Assembly (NCBI GenBank): GCA_013397865.1
Contig: VZTI01001818.1
Location: 310,001-374,000 of the forward strand
Reading direction: 5' to 3'
Length of the DNA stretch: 64,000 nucleotides
Source: Struthidea cinerea
Lineage: Eukaryota > Chordata > Aves > Passeriformes > Corcoracidae
A program made the translations under genes and the position numbers. The notes under the pieces were generated by a model. The model was given only the letters and a program-made list of their open reading frames with translations. It made no database searches and had not been told where the DNA came from. This document shows positions 1 to 11,667 of the stretch, piece by piece (the first letter of the stretch is position 1; each line of letters begins with the position of its first letter).

Positions 1-3000
1 GAGAAAAAATATGGACTGGGGAGTGAGATACTTTCAAAGTGAGACTAATTTCATCAGAAGGCAGGTAAAGGAATGTAGAATGTAAGATTGGCTGTGGAGA
101 CAAACTTGAAATTATTGACAAAAGACTGAATAAAAAGCTGATTGCAAATGTTTGGAGGGACTGTAAGAGAGGAGGGAAAGGTAGGCTGGGACTGAAATTG
201 GAGCCTAAACCAACAAAAATAGAATTTTCTGGGAAAATGTGCCTGATTTGTCATGAGAAGCCTGTGAGAGCACACTCATGGAACAGTGAAACGAGCTGGC
301 AGGCCTTGGGGGGAAATAAAAGAGAACCAGAACTGACAAATGTGTCAGGAGAACCAAACATGGCATCAACCCAAAGTGAAATCCATGGCTTGGAGTGGTT
401 CAGTTCTCTATCAGCTACTCTTTGTGAAATCTCCCTGTCAGGTGTTCCATAGCTGATCAATATAGGACCTTACAGAGGTTAATAGTCTACTCCTTTACTT
501 ACTCTGTTAGAACTGGTGTCAAAAATGTGCATGGGTGAGCTATACTGCAATTCAAAATTGCAAATAAAATATACAGGTGAGAAGGAAATTAACTTTAATA
601 TTGTAAATAATACATTGCAAAGTTTTTTTCTTGTTAGATGTAAGTTAATTTAAATTTAGGTTTAAAAAAATTGTGAATAGTGCAAACTTCAGCTTGTAAA
701 ATTAAAAGAATGTCATAATGCATCACATTTCTGTGCAAGCTCAACCAAATTCCTTTCTAGCAAGTTTTTCTTTTTATGAGTGTATGCATCAGATTCTTTT
801 TCTTTTATTATAAGGTTATGTCTGTGGATGACCTGAGTACAAATGCAATGTTACCAGGCTGGTAAACAGAATATCAATCTCATCAGAAAATTCATATATA
901 CAAAGCCAAATGTAATAGTGGGAAAGGAATGAAATCCATGGAAAATATTTTCATGACCCTTGCCTTCTTATTTTATGGGGCAGTCACCTGCCTCTGTATT
1001 AGCTGGGTCCACCAACAAAATTATTATCCTGTTTCCTGTAGTACCTTTCAATTTTTAGATTGGCTTGTGAGAAGGACAGCTGGAATGCTGGGTATCCAAA
1101 AAGGTTGTCTCCATGGAAGCTCAGTAGCCCAGAAACGTTAAGTGTCCAGGAAGTCAAGGAAGCTGGAATATCCAAAGATAACCAGCCCGAGAAAATGGGC
1201 AATATGGGCATTTACCAGCTGGGCAGCCTGTGAAGGAAAGGAGAGAGATACTAGAAAACTGTCCAGGTAGGAAACACAGGTGTTCTGCCAACCTAGGGGC
1301 CTGTGAGTGAGAGATCTGAGGAGTCAAATGGCATTGAACATGATACCATGGCAGAAAGTGATGATTTGGCTGCTACTCTTGGATTAGTCATTTCTATTGA
1401 AAACTGTGACCAGCCTTTGGGATTTGTTTCATAATTGTATCATTGGGGGCCTCACAGATGGTCCTATCAGCCAAAAGTGTTACAAGATCGGAGAGCTTAA
1501 GACAATGTAGTTCTTGATAATGTTACAAGTGCATCAAGTTTCCTTGGCACACTAAACCAGAAATTTGTTAGCCAGAAGATATGATTAGTTTGATAGAAAA
1601 GTGGAGAAATAAGGTGATGAAAGAAAACAAGTCATGAAGGAAGGGGGGTAATAATGGGAACCCAGTTCCAAAAGGTGGCATTATGTAAAAATCAGCTAAA
1701 TCGCATCAAATGTTTTATTTTTCTAGCCTGGTCCACTTAGGATGCCTGGTATGATATGGTGAGGGAAGTTCAAATACAGATATGCCCAACCCTAAAATCA
1801 TAGGAAACGGTGGTCTGGAAAAAGTAGAAATGAAATTGAGACATCAGCACCCCTTTGGTCACTGTCCAATTAACACTGCCTAAAAGTGACATTCCGCTCT
1901 CATAAACATGAATAAATCTAACACTTTTTGGAAATATTACAGTAAGTGTACCTTCCAAAGGTTTCTCAGTTTATTCCAGTACTATGTGGTGTTCTGACAA
2001 GAAGCCTACAAGTCTGTTTATTGCAAGTCTTTCAATTTCAGCAATCTATTTTAAATGTTTGGGTTTTTTTTCATCTCAGTCTTTTGCCTATCTGATACAA
2101 AATTTTATGTAACAGGCCGAACCATCCCTGAGATTTTGAGCTGGAATTTATTACTTTGGACTACTTATCACACCGCATTTTGCACATTCTATCTCTAGAA
2201 GGAGAATGAACATTTTAAGTGCATCAGCTATAACAATTGATATGTGGGCAAGTGATGAAGGGCTGTTACAGTTCACTGAGTATCTTTCATTCCTTCTGCA
2301 GACTCATCTAAGTCATCTCCTTCCCTATCACTCCCCCAAAATGCCCCAGTCCCACAGATAATTTTATAGACAGGCTGCCCTTTCCAGCACTTGAGAAAAA
2401 CAAAACATGGCAAAACAAAAAGCCAAATCCCTATTGGAATTATCGGGGAAAAGAAATAGCTCACCTGAGATGTTTTTTTTATCATATGTTAATTTCCGTA
2501 CTATGGCACATCCAGTCTGGAAGTTCAAAATGAAGGACATACTGTTTTGAGTATTCTGACTGAATATGACTGAATGATTAACCCTGAAAAAACACTGTTT
2601 AGCATGAAAAAGAATAACAAATATGTTTTCTTTCCATCTAACCTTTCTAGCTGTGATTTCAGTCTCTTAGATAAGGGGGTATGTTTGTGAGGCTTGTAGC
2701 AGCCTCATCCTGCTCTGTCCATAGCTGTTTCAAAATAATGTTTTCTGCTTTAATGATTAGATTTTCCATTTCAGTGCTATGTGTCTGCTTGTGTACTTGT
2801 CCCTTCTGTGCATGCCTTGTCAATGTAATCAAACATTACAAATGTCCATTACAATATACGCTGGAGGAGAATATTCCCAGCAACACTGCCAGATGAGATC
2901 CTCTGGCTCATATCACTGTAGTTAATGCACAGACCTTTCAGCAACTGGCACTAGTGAATGTATCACTCCTCTCATCAACTATGCTGTATCCAAATGTTTT

Positions 3001-3524
3001 GTTTCCTTTGGCCAGCTTTAATGCTCTTTCTTCTCACATGGATCTTGTTTTTCAATAGCAAGTTCTACTGGGTTCCGTTGCCTTTCTGTCTGACAGCAGA
3101 TCAGATGTCTAGAAACAGCCCTCAATAAAAGGCAGTTAGCAACTCATGGAAATGAATGAGGTGGCACCCAGACAGTAGGGAGACTGAGATGACAAGAAGG
3201 TGGGAAAAAGAAGTGGTTGGTTACTTGTGTTGGATTAGACAGTAATTTCTCTTTGCTGATTTAAAACTTTGCTTGGAGGATGATTAGATTTTCATAGCGT
3301 AGTGTAATTTTGTGTTTTCTTTTTGGAAGACTGAAGTAGCTTCATTAGCTTTTAAGGAGCTCCTATGTATGCCCTAGGCTGTCCATGAACATTACAGATT
3401 TCTCTCCCACCCACCTCCGCCCCATGATAGAATAGCTGGCCTGAGCTCTTCACACACAGAGAGAGGAGACAAAAATATTCCTCATCACCTACTGCTGGTA
3501 GTTGCCATACTTTTGGATGTTGAA
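1..3524. other. Unique non-coding DNA, no gene seen
   Basis: A/T-rich sequence with frequent stops in all six frames. The open frames are 60-85 codons, show no recognisable domain, and overlap each other on opposite strands, as chance frames do. No splice-bounded exon, RNA gene or repeat family could be recognised. Old, unrecognisable repeat fragments may be present. Confidence 0.6.
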
Positions 3525-3981
3525 AGATGCCATGATGATTTTTTGCCTTTTCTTTTAAACCCCTGTTATACCTTTTCACAAATTCTGTATTCTTAGTGCT
3601 TTAGCCTACATTATTGGACTTGTTTGTTAAGCTAGGAGACTGAACATTTTAGAAGTTTCGTAGTTAGGGAGCAATATGCCTCAGACGCCAAGGTCCTCTC
3701 CAAAACACATTTTGTAAACTAAGATAGAATCATCCGGGGGAAGGTTCCTTGGAGAAGGGGGCTCACTCAAGCCTCCCATTGGGGAATTTTGATAGATATG
3801 CCGATTAGTAAGACCTATAATGTAATACCAGATCTTTTGGGTAGGGGATTGCGGTGTGCATGGAGGTGCATTCGACCTGGACGTAGTGCACCTAAGGATC
3901 CTTAAAATAAATACCAAGGTAAAATCCCTTTTTCCTCTAACCGTGTTTGACTCTTGATTTTAAGACCAGGAAAAGGCATCA
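3525..3981 (+). mobile_element. Solo LTR of an endogenous retrovirus, copy 1 of an inverted pair
   Basis: A 457-bp block that matches 46747-47207 in reverse complement along its whole length, roughly 90% by eye. Its ends are short inverted repeats, GATGCC at the start and GGCATCA at the end, which fits the TG...CA ends of an LTR; the first T here has become A. A polyadenylation signal AATAAA lies at 3906-3911, so transcription would run on the plus strand. The matching TATA box, clear in copy 2, is degraded here (CTATAATGTAAT, near 3820). No viral gene, primer-binding site or polypurine tract flanks it, so it is a solo LTR left by recombination. I could not find a clean target-site duplication; the flanks are TGAA and AAAT. 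The ERV class is uncertain. Confidence 0.8.
3863..3935 (+). promoter_or_regulatory. Invariant polyadenylation-region block of the LTR
   Basis: These 73 bases are identical to the other copy (46795-46867, reverse complement), although the rest of the two LTRs has diverged. The block holds an inverted repeat GGTGCA (3865-3870) with TGCACC (3887-3892), the palindrome TAAGGATCCTTA (3893-3904) and the AATAAA signal. This arrangement resembles the R-region polyadenylation hairpin of retroviruses. The function is inferred; the identity is seen directly. Confidence 0.5.
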
Positions 3982-6900
3982 AAATAAGATTGTAATTTGT
4001 GTATCTGAGACATGAGCCTACATCTAAAGTCAGTGAACAATTTCTGGGTTTTAATTCTCTTGCAATAAATGCTGCTTATCTGAAACAATCATGTTTAAGT
4101 GATGAGACAGAAAAGAATCAATCAAGTACGCCACTCAACAGAGACATATGGTATTCTGGACTTCAGCTGTAAAGAGAAAGCAGTGCTTGTAACTAATGCT
4201 TTTATGCAGTTAAAAAAATAATATTGCTGGCATGGAGAATAGAGAAGCATAAAATCCATATGTTTTCCTGTTACAGTTCTTGGGTCTAATCTTGAGAAAA
4301 GATAGGACTGGATATTTTAATCTTCCTAATTCATTATCTATCTGCTCATTTTACTGCATTCAGTTGTCAAAGAGAGTGTGTTCTTCTGCTACAGAAGGCT
4401 GCAAAGTGTTACTCTGTGGAATTGCCCTCTATAAGAGGGTTTTTCCTGTGAGAAGACAGTATGGCAGATTCTGAGCAGCATGTATAAGTTAGTGGTTCTC
4501 TTCTGATATGAGTAACTCTTTTTCTGAGGTAATTATTTTGAGAAGAAGGGGTAGTCATTTTCGTAAAAACAGATAAAAATTTTACTACAGGTGTCAATTG
4601 CTTGTGAAAGATAACTCTACATCTGCGAACACTTAGAAAGGAATTTGCCTAAATTCAACCCAAAGAAGAGAAATTACATTCCTTTTGAGTTCAAAAGCTT
4701 CACCTGTAAAAAACCTCACATCATTACAACAACCCAGGGTGAGAAAGGAGAGAAGTAAGGGGTATTCTGAGTAAGTAGGGGGTCTCTTCACGATAAGGCC
4801 ATCTGTGTCCTTTCAGAGTATGCACCTCAGTCAGTCAGTCAGTCAGTCACTCTTTAACAGGAATACTTTGCAAGTGAGACCTGTAGATAAAAAAACTTTC
4901 CCCTCCACCCTAGTCCTTCTACACTATCATGTCATACTTTCACCAGATTTCACCAGATAGCTTCTTCTACCAGTACAGACATGGATGTTAAGAGGTAATT
5001 CACACTTTTAAGCCAACATTCCTTTGCTTAGGGTCTAAGAGTTCATGTGGGCGTCCCACTCAGGCCTATCTGGTCATGGATTCTCCTTTCCACTTTTCTT
5101 ACAAGCTGCGACTCTAAAAAATAAATTCGGATTTAGGGTAGACAGTGTCAGGTTAGGGGTAGTCCCTAGTTCAGGATGGCCCCATGTTTCTGTGAGGAGA
5201 CCTGAGTTTGCTTTGGCTCTATTTACACCAGCTTGAAAACTACAGCATCTGTGAGGAGCTGAGAGTGAAAGCCCATGCTTTTGGCGTAATATGCTTATGC
5301 CTAGGTGGTGAACTAGGTGGGAAGTGGATATACCAAGGCTGTGAGTGCCCTCTGCATTGGACAATGTTCATGGAGAAGGTATGGCTACATGCTGGCCCAT
5401 CTGTGGACCTGGAGCATCCTGAAGGCAAAGCATGTATGAGTGAAACTGCCCCAGAAAGTGCAATTTTCCCATCCAACTAAGCTTCAGCTTGATTTCTTAA
5501 ATTTCAGTGTGCTTATGAGTTAGTGACTTCCAAAAAGCTATTTCTAAACATGATACTTTCCTTGCACTGTGTCATGAAAATTTCCTTCATCCTATGCAGG
5601 AGAGTTGCAAACATCACCAACTAATGAAATAGAAGTAATTAATTTAATCAATTAAAGAATCTATTTCCCTTTTGTTTCTAGAAAGGTCTTGCAAGGATAA
5701 CTCCAGGGAAAGAGGGCAGGGGAAAGAGAGATTTCCTGATGAGATTTGTATTTACCTCCTGGGGCAAATGTTCTTTGAAATAATTTAAAGTAGCAAACTA
5801 AGCCAGTACATTTAAGCAAACTACCAATTGCTGATTTTCATCAGCAACATTTGCATCATGAATCACAGTCTGTGTCACAAGTCAGGAGAGAGCAAGATCC
5901 TGCCATACATTGTTTGCTGTCTCTCTCTTACCCAGTATTCATTCTACAATGCTTTGTGCCTGTGTTTTATTAGAATAAACTGTTGGGCACAGTAAAATAT
6001 GTCTAATGAAAGTAAGTTTGGTAAAAATATGTGAATAGCAAATTTTTATTTCTAGTAAAAAAATTGTGTTAATGAATAGAAAGAAAGCAAAGCATATCTT
6101 GACATGGTTTGGAGGATTTAGCAAACCAATTTCCAATAATATTTAGAAGTGCCTTATACTCTCAATTTTAACAAAATCTGTCAATATCTAGGACATTGAA
6201 ACAGTGAACGCTTCTGGTTCACATTTGATTTAATGTGCATTTAAATAGTTGTGGTGCAATTTTCAACTATCTCTGCAGATACGATGAGAGGTTTATGCTA
6301 CCCCTCTCTGTTTCTGTCATTTTTAGGTAATTTCTTTCCTGTTTTCTGTAATTTGATTTTTCTCCTTTTCTGTTTTTCTCTACCCATCCATCTTTTCCTC
6401 CAAGCTTATCTTTAACGTCAGCTGAAGACCAGCATGAAAAGATATGATTATATTAGAATAAATTTGTCTGATTTTTATTATGATGACAGATGTGAAGCTT
6501 ATTTGTCCCTTGGAGATAATGATTAAATGTCTCCTTGCTTTTGCATTGAAGAAACAGAATCTGAAGTTGATCAGCAATGTTGAATTTTTGCACATGGGTC
6601 TATTTATCTTGACAATTTAAACTCACAACTGCACAAATTATCAGTATATAATATAAATATTTTCTATGAATCTCTTTTTTTTACATTTGACTTTACGAAC
6701 ATATGACATTTAAGACAAAATCGAAGAAATCTTCCTTGTCTAATTATAAAGTTGCTTTTTGATATTTCTCCCTGAAGAGGTAATTTTTCACACAACTAAT
6801 TGTTATTATGGTGTATGACAGATTGCCTTTTGATATTTTGTAACAGCAAATGCATAAAGGCAAAACAAGTACATTTTTGCAGATTTTCTAACCACAAATA

Positions 6901-8412
6901 GCACCTACCTCATGATCTCTGAACAGACTTAAAGTATCACCCGTCAACAGCTAACATGCTGGGATAAATCTAGGAGCAGAGAGTACTAGATAGGCACACT
7001 TATGCTGTGCTGGTTTAACCTAGAATCCAGGTCTTTTTTCTTTTCTCAGCAGCTCATGGTAGGGAGTTCAGTGTTGACGAGGTGATACAGGGTGTTGGTA
7101 GGTGCTGTGAATAAACATAGTTAAAGGGATTTTATAATGAAAGCTTCTCATGGCTCCTCAGGCATGCCACATGGCCTGAGGGTGCACTTGCTCCTGCAGC
7201 GGTTCCTGAGCTGATAGCGGAGAAATTTTCTGTGCTGTGCAGTCCTGAGAGAAGGTAAAAGAGGCAAATAGTTGTTTTTCATTGTCATTAAATAGTAAAT
7301 CATGTTTCTAAATTTTGCTCCTGTAGCTTAAACAACATTTAAGTTATTCAACAGAATTTGACTAACACCAGATACACCTCATACACTTTTCAGAGAGTAG
7401 CCATGTGGGAAATTTTATGAAAACATTGCTTTTCTAATTAATTAGCGTATTATCTCATAGCTTACAGAATGTGACAATCATGATGGCAATAAAACAGAAA
7501 TGAAATATAGTTTTTCATCACAGATAAAAGATACAGTCCTAGCAACAACTTAAAAGTTTTATGTTTGTAATATTGAGATCACTAATAGTTCTTGGAATTT
7601 AGAGACCTGTTATTTTATTGTATTAAATTATTTTTCATCATAGCCTTCCTGAATTTTACAGGAGGCAGGATTCTGTGAGTAATTTCAGTCTTCTGTCTGT
7701 ATTAGGAAGATACTCAGTTCTGTCAATATAAACATTGATATTTTATTCAACACAAAAATTTAGTTCAATAATATGCAATCTGTGACACACTACAAATCTC
7801 GATGTTTTTTGGAACATGAAAGTAGTGTATGTTGAATACTTCCACAGGAAATATTTTAATCTATCGATGATTCATGAATATTTTGAGAGGAACACAACAA
7901 AGTCATAATTCTGTCAGACTGTCTTCTAGACTTGATGTGCCTCAGAACAGGGCAGCCTTGGATGCGTTAGTGAGAGGGGATAATCAGCCTTTGGCAGTTC
8001 AGGTCTCTGTGTGCCACCAACATGCTCATTGCCGTGATATCTGTTCCAGCAGGGGGAAGCAATTGGTTAATCAGAAAACTTGGACCGATGCAAAGTTACC
8101 TGAAAATTTTGAAGATCCAAAAGTAGAAAGGCTGAAATGTAACAAGTGCAAGTGAAAGCCATGTTAGGTGTGTAACAGGTAATAGACCAAAATAGTAGAG
8201 CTGGTACTGTTCAGGTTTTTCTACTTTCCTTCATATTGTGTTGTTCATGTATATCTACACTTAAAACTTCTTCCCTCTCCTTCTTTTCAATGACCTTGGT
8301 GCCGCCATGTTGGTTCTCTTCACATGTCCTCACTTTTCCTTTTCTCTGACTTGGAAGAAAGCTGGTGTGTGTAGGTTTGCTTGTTCTCAAGTTCCATCAA
8401 TTGAAAAGCTCT
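3982..8412. other. Unique non-coding DNA, no gene seen
   Basis: A/T-rich DNA with no recognisable exon or RNA gene. It contains one short (CAGT)n microsatellite, listed separately. The overlapping frames near 5045-5480 on both strands are low in domain content and look like chance. A stretch from about 7007, starting TGTGCTGGTTTAACC, faintly recalls the end of an avian ERVL LTR but is too decayed to call. Confidence 0.55.
4828..4850. repeat. (CAGT)n tetranucleotide microsatellite
   Basis: Five perfect CAGT units plus a partial unit, running as CAGTCAGT. It is short and perfect, so it may be length-polymorphic. Confidence 0.9.
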
Positions 8413-8839
8413 TGTAGTGCTTCACTGCGCTGAAAAGGTTTATTTCATCTGGGCTCCATATCGGGGAATCATTCTCCATGTTTTCGTCGCTGGCCACACG
8501 GTCCCCACCGGCACCGCACAGGCGGCCCCGGCTGCACGGTCTTGGCCTCAGGAGAGCCCTGGCCTCGGGAGGGTCCCGGCCTCGGGATGGGCCCTGGCAG
8601 CCCTGCTGGGATGGGCCCCAGCAGCTGCCTCACCACCCCTCGGGAGAAGAAAAGACAGCTTCCCACAGTTTTTCCTTTCTTAAATGTGTCATCACAGAGG
8701 TGTGACCAGCTTCTCTAATTGGGCTACTAAACTGCCCATCGTCAGAGCCTTCAGCAATTGGCTCTGTGTCGTACATAGCAGAAACTTCGAGCAGCTTGTT
8801 CCCGCCCACCAAAAACTAGACTGTTTTTAAACTAGCACA
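8413..8839 (-). mobile_element. Solo LTR, ERVK-like, GC-rich
   Basis: Read on the minus strand, the block starts TGTGCTAGTTT and ends GCACTACA, the TG...CA ends of an LTR. A polyadenylation signal lies at 8439-8444 (TTTATT on the plus strand, AATAAA on the minus). The flanks are GCTCT on the left (8408-8412) and GCTACT on the right (8840-8845), an imperfect 5-6 bp target-site duplication. The middle (about 8475-8650) is strikingly GC- and CpG-rich against an A/T-rich background and carries short repeats of CTCGGG and GGGATGGGCCC type. The minus-strand text from about 8800 to 8640 resembles songbird ERVK LTRs as I remember them. No internal viral sequence follows, so it is a solo LTR. Open frames in this block are fragments of LTR sequence, not genes. 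Confidence 0.72.
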
Positions 8840-11538
8840 GCTACTTAACACACTGCATATGCTTAAAGAAGGAGTCAACGTTATACAGTGCCGGATTGTG
8901 CTGGCTTGGCAGATGACTGTTTTTAAAAATCCAGGACTTGATTTTATATACCAGTATTTATTGTTGCACTGTGTTTCCTTGCTGCCAAGTGCTCTTGTGA
9001 CCTGATCACTGTTTTACATCTATTTGCATTCTGTTAGAGAGCTGCAGTCTTATGGTGAATAAAGAGCAATAGACAGGCCATTTGGTGGCACAATAAATTT
9101 TGCAGGTAAACTGTGAGGCTGTATTTTCTGCTTGTTTGGCCAGAGTAGCTCTTGTTTCCATGGTCTATAGGATCTCTTTCTGCTGTTTTGCAAAGACAAT
9201 ATATATTAAGAGTGTTTTCAAAGTAGTTCTCAGGAAATGTATGGGAAAGAAAGGAAGGAGGAAAAGAAAAGAAAGAAGGAAACCTGAAAATCTACTCCTG
9301 ACAGCCTGTAATTCAGTGATCACATTCCAGAGTCATAGACAAAGTTAATAGAAATGGAAATTATATTAGCAATGCCTATATATTTCTGTCACTTTCTGTC
9401 CATTTTTATTTTATAGTCATGTCATACTGCTTATTGAGATTATGATTGTGATGTTCTGTCTTTATTACTTTGTGGCCTAACCTTTCAAGTCTCAGCTTTC
9501 ATGGACTAAACAATAAATTTTGCTATAACAACCTCACTTAATTCCCCTATAAAACTGATGTTTCCTGGTGCTTGTTCACTGATGTGTACTATAAATATGG
9601 CATCCATAAATTTTAGAATTTAGTCTCATTTGGTCCATACAAAACAATAATAAAAGCCTATAAAATGGAAAGAAGTAAGAGGAGAATATTCAGTAGTAAC
9701 TTCATCTAACTGTGTTCCCCAATTGAAAAAATATAATTCAAAAATGCCTTGAAATGAATCATTTCCCAAAATTACATTTGCAATATGATTGATTGCTAAA
9801 TTCCTTCTTTAGCTGTTACTTAAGGACTAAAGTGTTACTGGGAGAACGTACAGATGGAGGGAAGGGTAATGAGGAACAAGAGCTCTGTCAGTACATGTGT
9901 GAGCTGTGGAGCTGTGTGTGAAGCAGAAAACAATTAGTTACCCTCCTCTCTGAGGAAGTAGGGAGAGACAGGGGTGTCTTTGTCTGCTGACAGTGAATGC
10001 ATCCTGCCGCAGGGATTCATAGTTAATGGATGACGCAGCCTAGCATGAAGCAAGGGGGAAAAAAAGGAAACCTGTTTTTTTGAAAAAAACTTTCTATATT
10101 ACCAACTCTTGCCAGCTTTTCTCATACATTGGACCTAAATAACAGCCTAAGCTCAACTTTCATTTTGTAATAGTCTGTTGCTCTCCTCTAGGTTCCAGAT
10201 GTGCACTTCTAATAGCAATAATGACAAAGCACAGCTTCTGATTAACATTAATGATGCTATTGTGCATTGGCACTGTGACAATACAAATGTTTTTTGGACT
10301 GCTTAAGCTTTTTACCTTAGACCTACCCCTGATCTGTCTCCACCTGAGACATTCAGGTGATGACTTTCCCTTACCAGATTCCTTGTGGGATTTATGTAGA
10401 GTTTTTTCCCCTTTTCTTATTTTTTTTTGGGACTCTCTTGAACCATACTCTCTATATAGCTAGATTGTTTTTTTGTACAATCAGTGGCTAGAATAGAGAT
10501 GTCTTAAAAAGACAGATGTGGAAAGGAGAGAAACCAATAACCTATGATTAATGAATCATTGGGAGATGTTGTATAAAATTATACACAGAGAGAAAATGGA
10601 GAACAGAGGCAACTTTGACAGTTGATTATCTTCCTATCTTCATATTTCAGCCATCCCAGGTTTGTCACTGGTATGGTTGACAGATAAATGTTTCCAGAAT
10701 ATATTTAATACTTAATAATTTCAAGTCTAGCAAGAAGATCTAGATACAAAGGGCTGGATGGCAAGACTCAGTTTCAGCAGGAAAAATTATCTGCATTTTT
10801 TCAGCAGCTATGTTGGCTATTGCGTATATTTGCTAAATGTTCTTCATTTAGTCTTTCTAAGCCTGTAAGAGGTCTTATCATTTTTAAACATAAGATTAAA
10901 ATAGATTAAATTAAGAGAAACAAGTCCAAGAAGGCAAGTGTATCTTTATTCAGATAGAACTGAATCTTCTCCTATAAATATGTAAGTGCCTAAATGATGT
11001 CATTGTACAAAATTATGTTGAAAATGCAGATCTCAGAGAACTGTTTATAGTCCCACTAAAAAAATGTAACCTTAAGGATTCAGGAAGTTAAATCAGCTAA
11101 AATTAGGCACACCTCAAAACTGGTTTACATCAATTTTCTTTACAATTTATGCTGTCTGCTCAAATATCATGGAAGTAAAATGTGCAAAAATGGATGGGTG
11201 AACTGACAGATGGATATGAAAAATCAGAAAATTAGTTTAAATTTCAGGATTTTAATAAATTAAGCATGACAAGCATAACACAGGAACCCATTATTTATTT
11301 AGTTCATTTAGCTTTGTTTTTATTACAAAAAAAATTGTCAGTACATATTGAAAATCTCATTTATGGCAGAATAAAAGAACATGCAGTTGGCATCTGATGA
11401 TGCCAAACCCAGAACTGCAAGAAAACACACATTCTGCTGGCAGGATTAGGGTGTGATTCTGAAAAACATGTTCATGATTTAAGAAAGTTTTGCACAATTT
11501 GGCTACTAAACAGACAGAGTAAATTTTAACAGTCAACA
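8840..11538. other. Unique non-coding DNA, no gene seen
   Basis: A/T-rich sequence with short chance frames. A purine-rich run (GGAAAGAAAGGAAGGAGG-like) lies near 9240-9285. No repeat family, exon or RNA gene could be recognised. Confidence 0.55.
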
Positions 11539-11667
11539 TTCCCTTCCCTTCCCTTCCCTTCCCTTCCCTTCCCTTCCCTTCCCTCCTCTTTTCCTTCCCT
11601 TCCCTCCTCTTTTCCTTCTGTTCCCTTCCCTCCTCTTTTCCTTCTGTTCTCTTCCATTCCTCCTTTT
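11539..11667. repeat. Polypyrimidine tract: (CCCTT)n grading into a minisatellite
   Basis: About nine perfect CCCTT units at 11539-11584 run into a variant array. In the array the core TCCCTCCTCTTTTCCTTC recurs at about 11580, 11601 and 11627. The plus strand is nearly pure pyrimidine over about 120 bases. A 124-codon minus-strand frame across it (lysine, glutamate and arginine repeats) is a by-product of the repeat, not a gene. Confidence 0.92.

Noticed and set aside
7007..7260. Possible antisense ERVL LTR, from TGTGCTGGTTTAACC
   Set aside because: Only the first 15-20 bases resemble an LTR end; the rest does not follow, and no duplication or second end was found.
8294..8314. GCCGCCATGTTGG, resembling a start-codon context or a YY1 site
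   Set aside because: No open frame of note follows, and a single short motif is not evidence of a gene or promoter.
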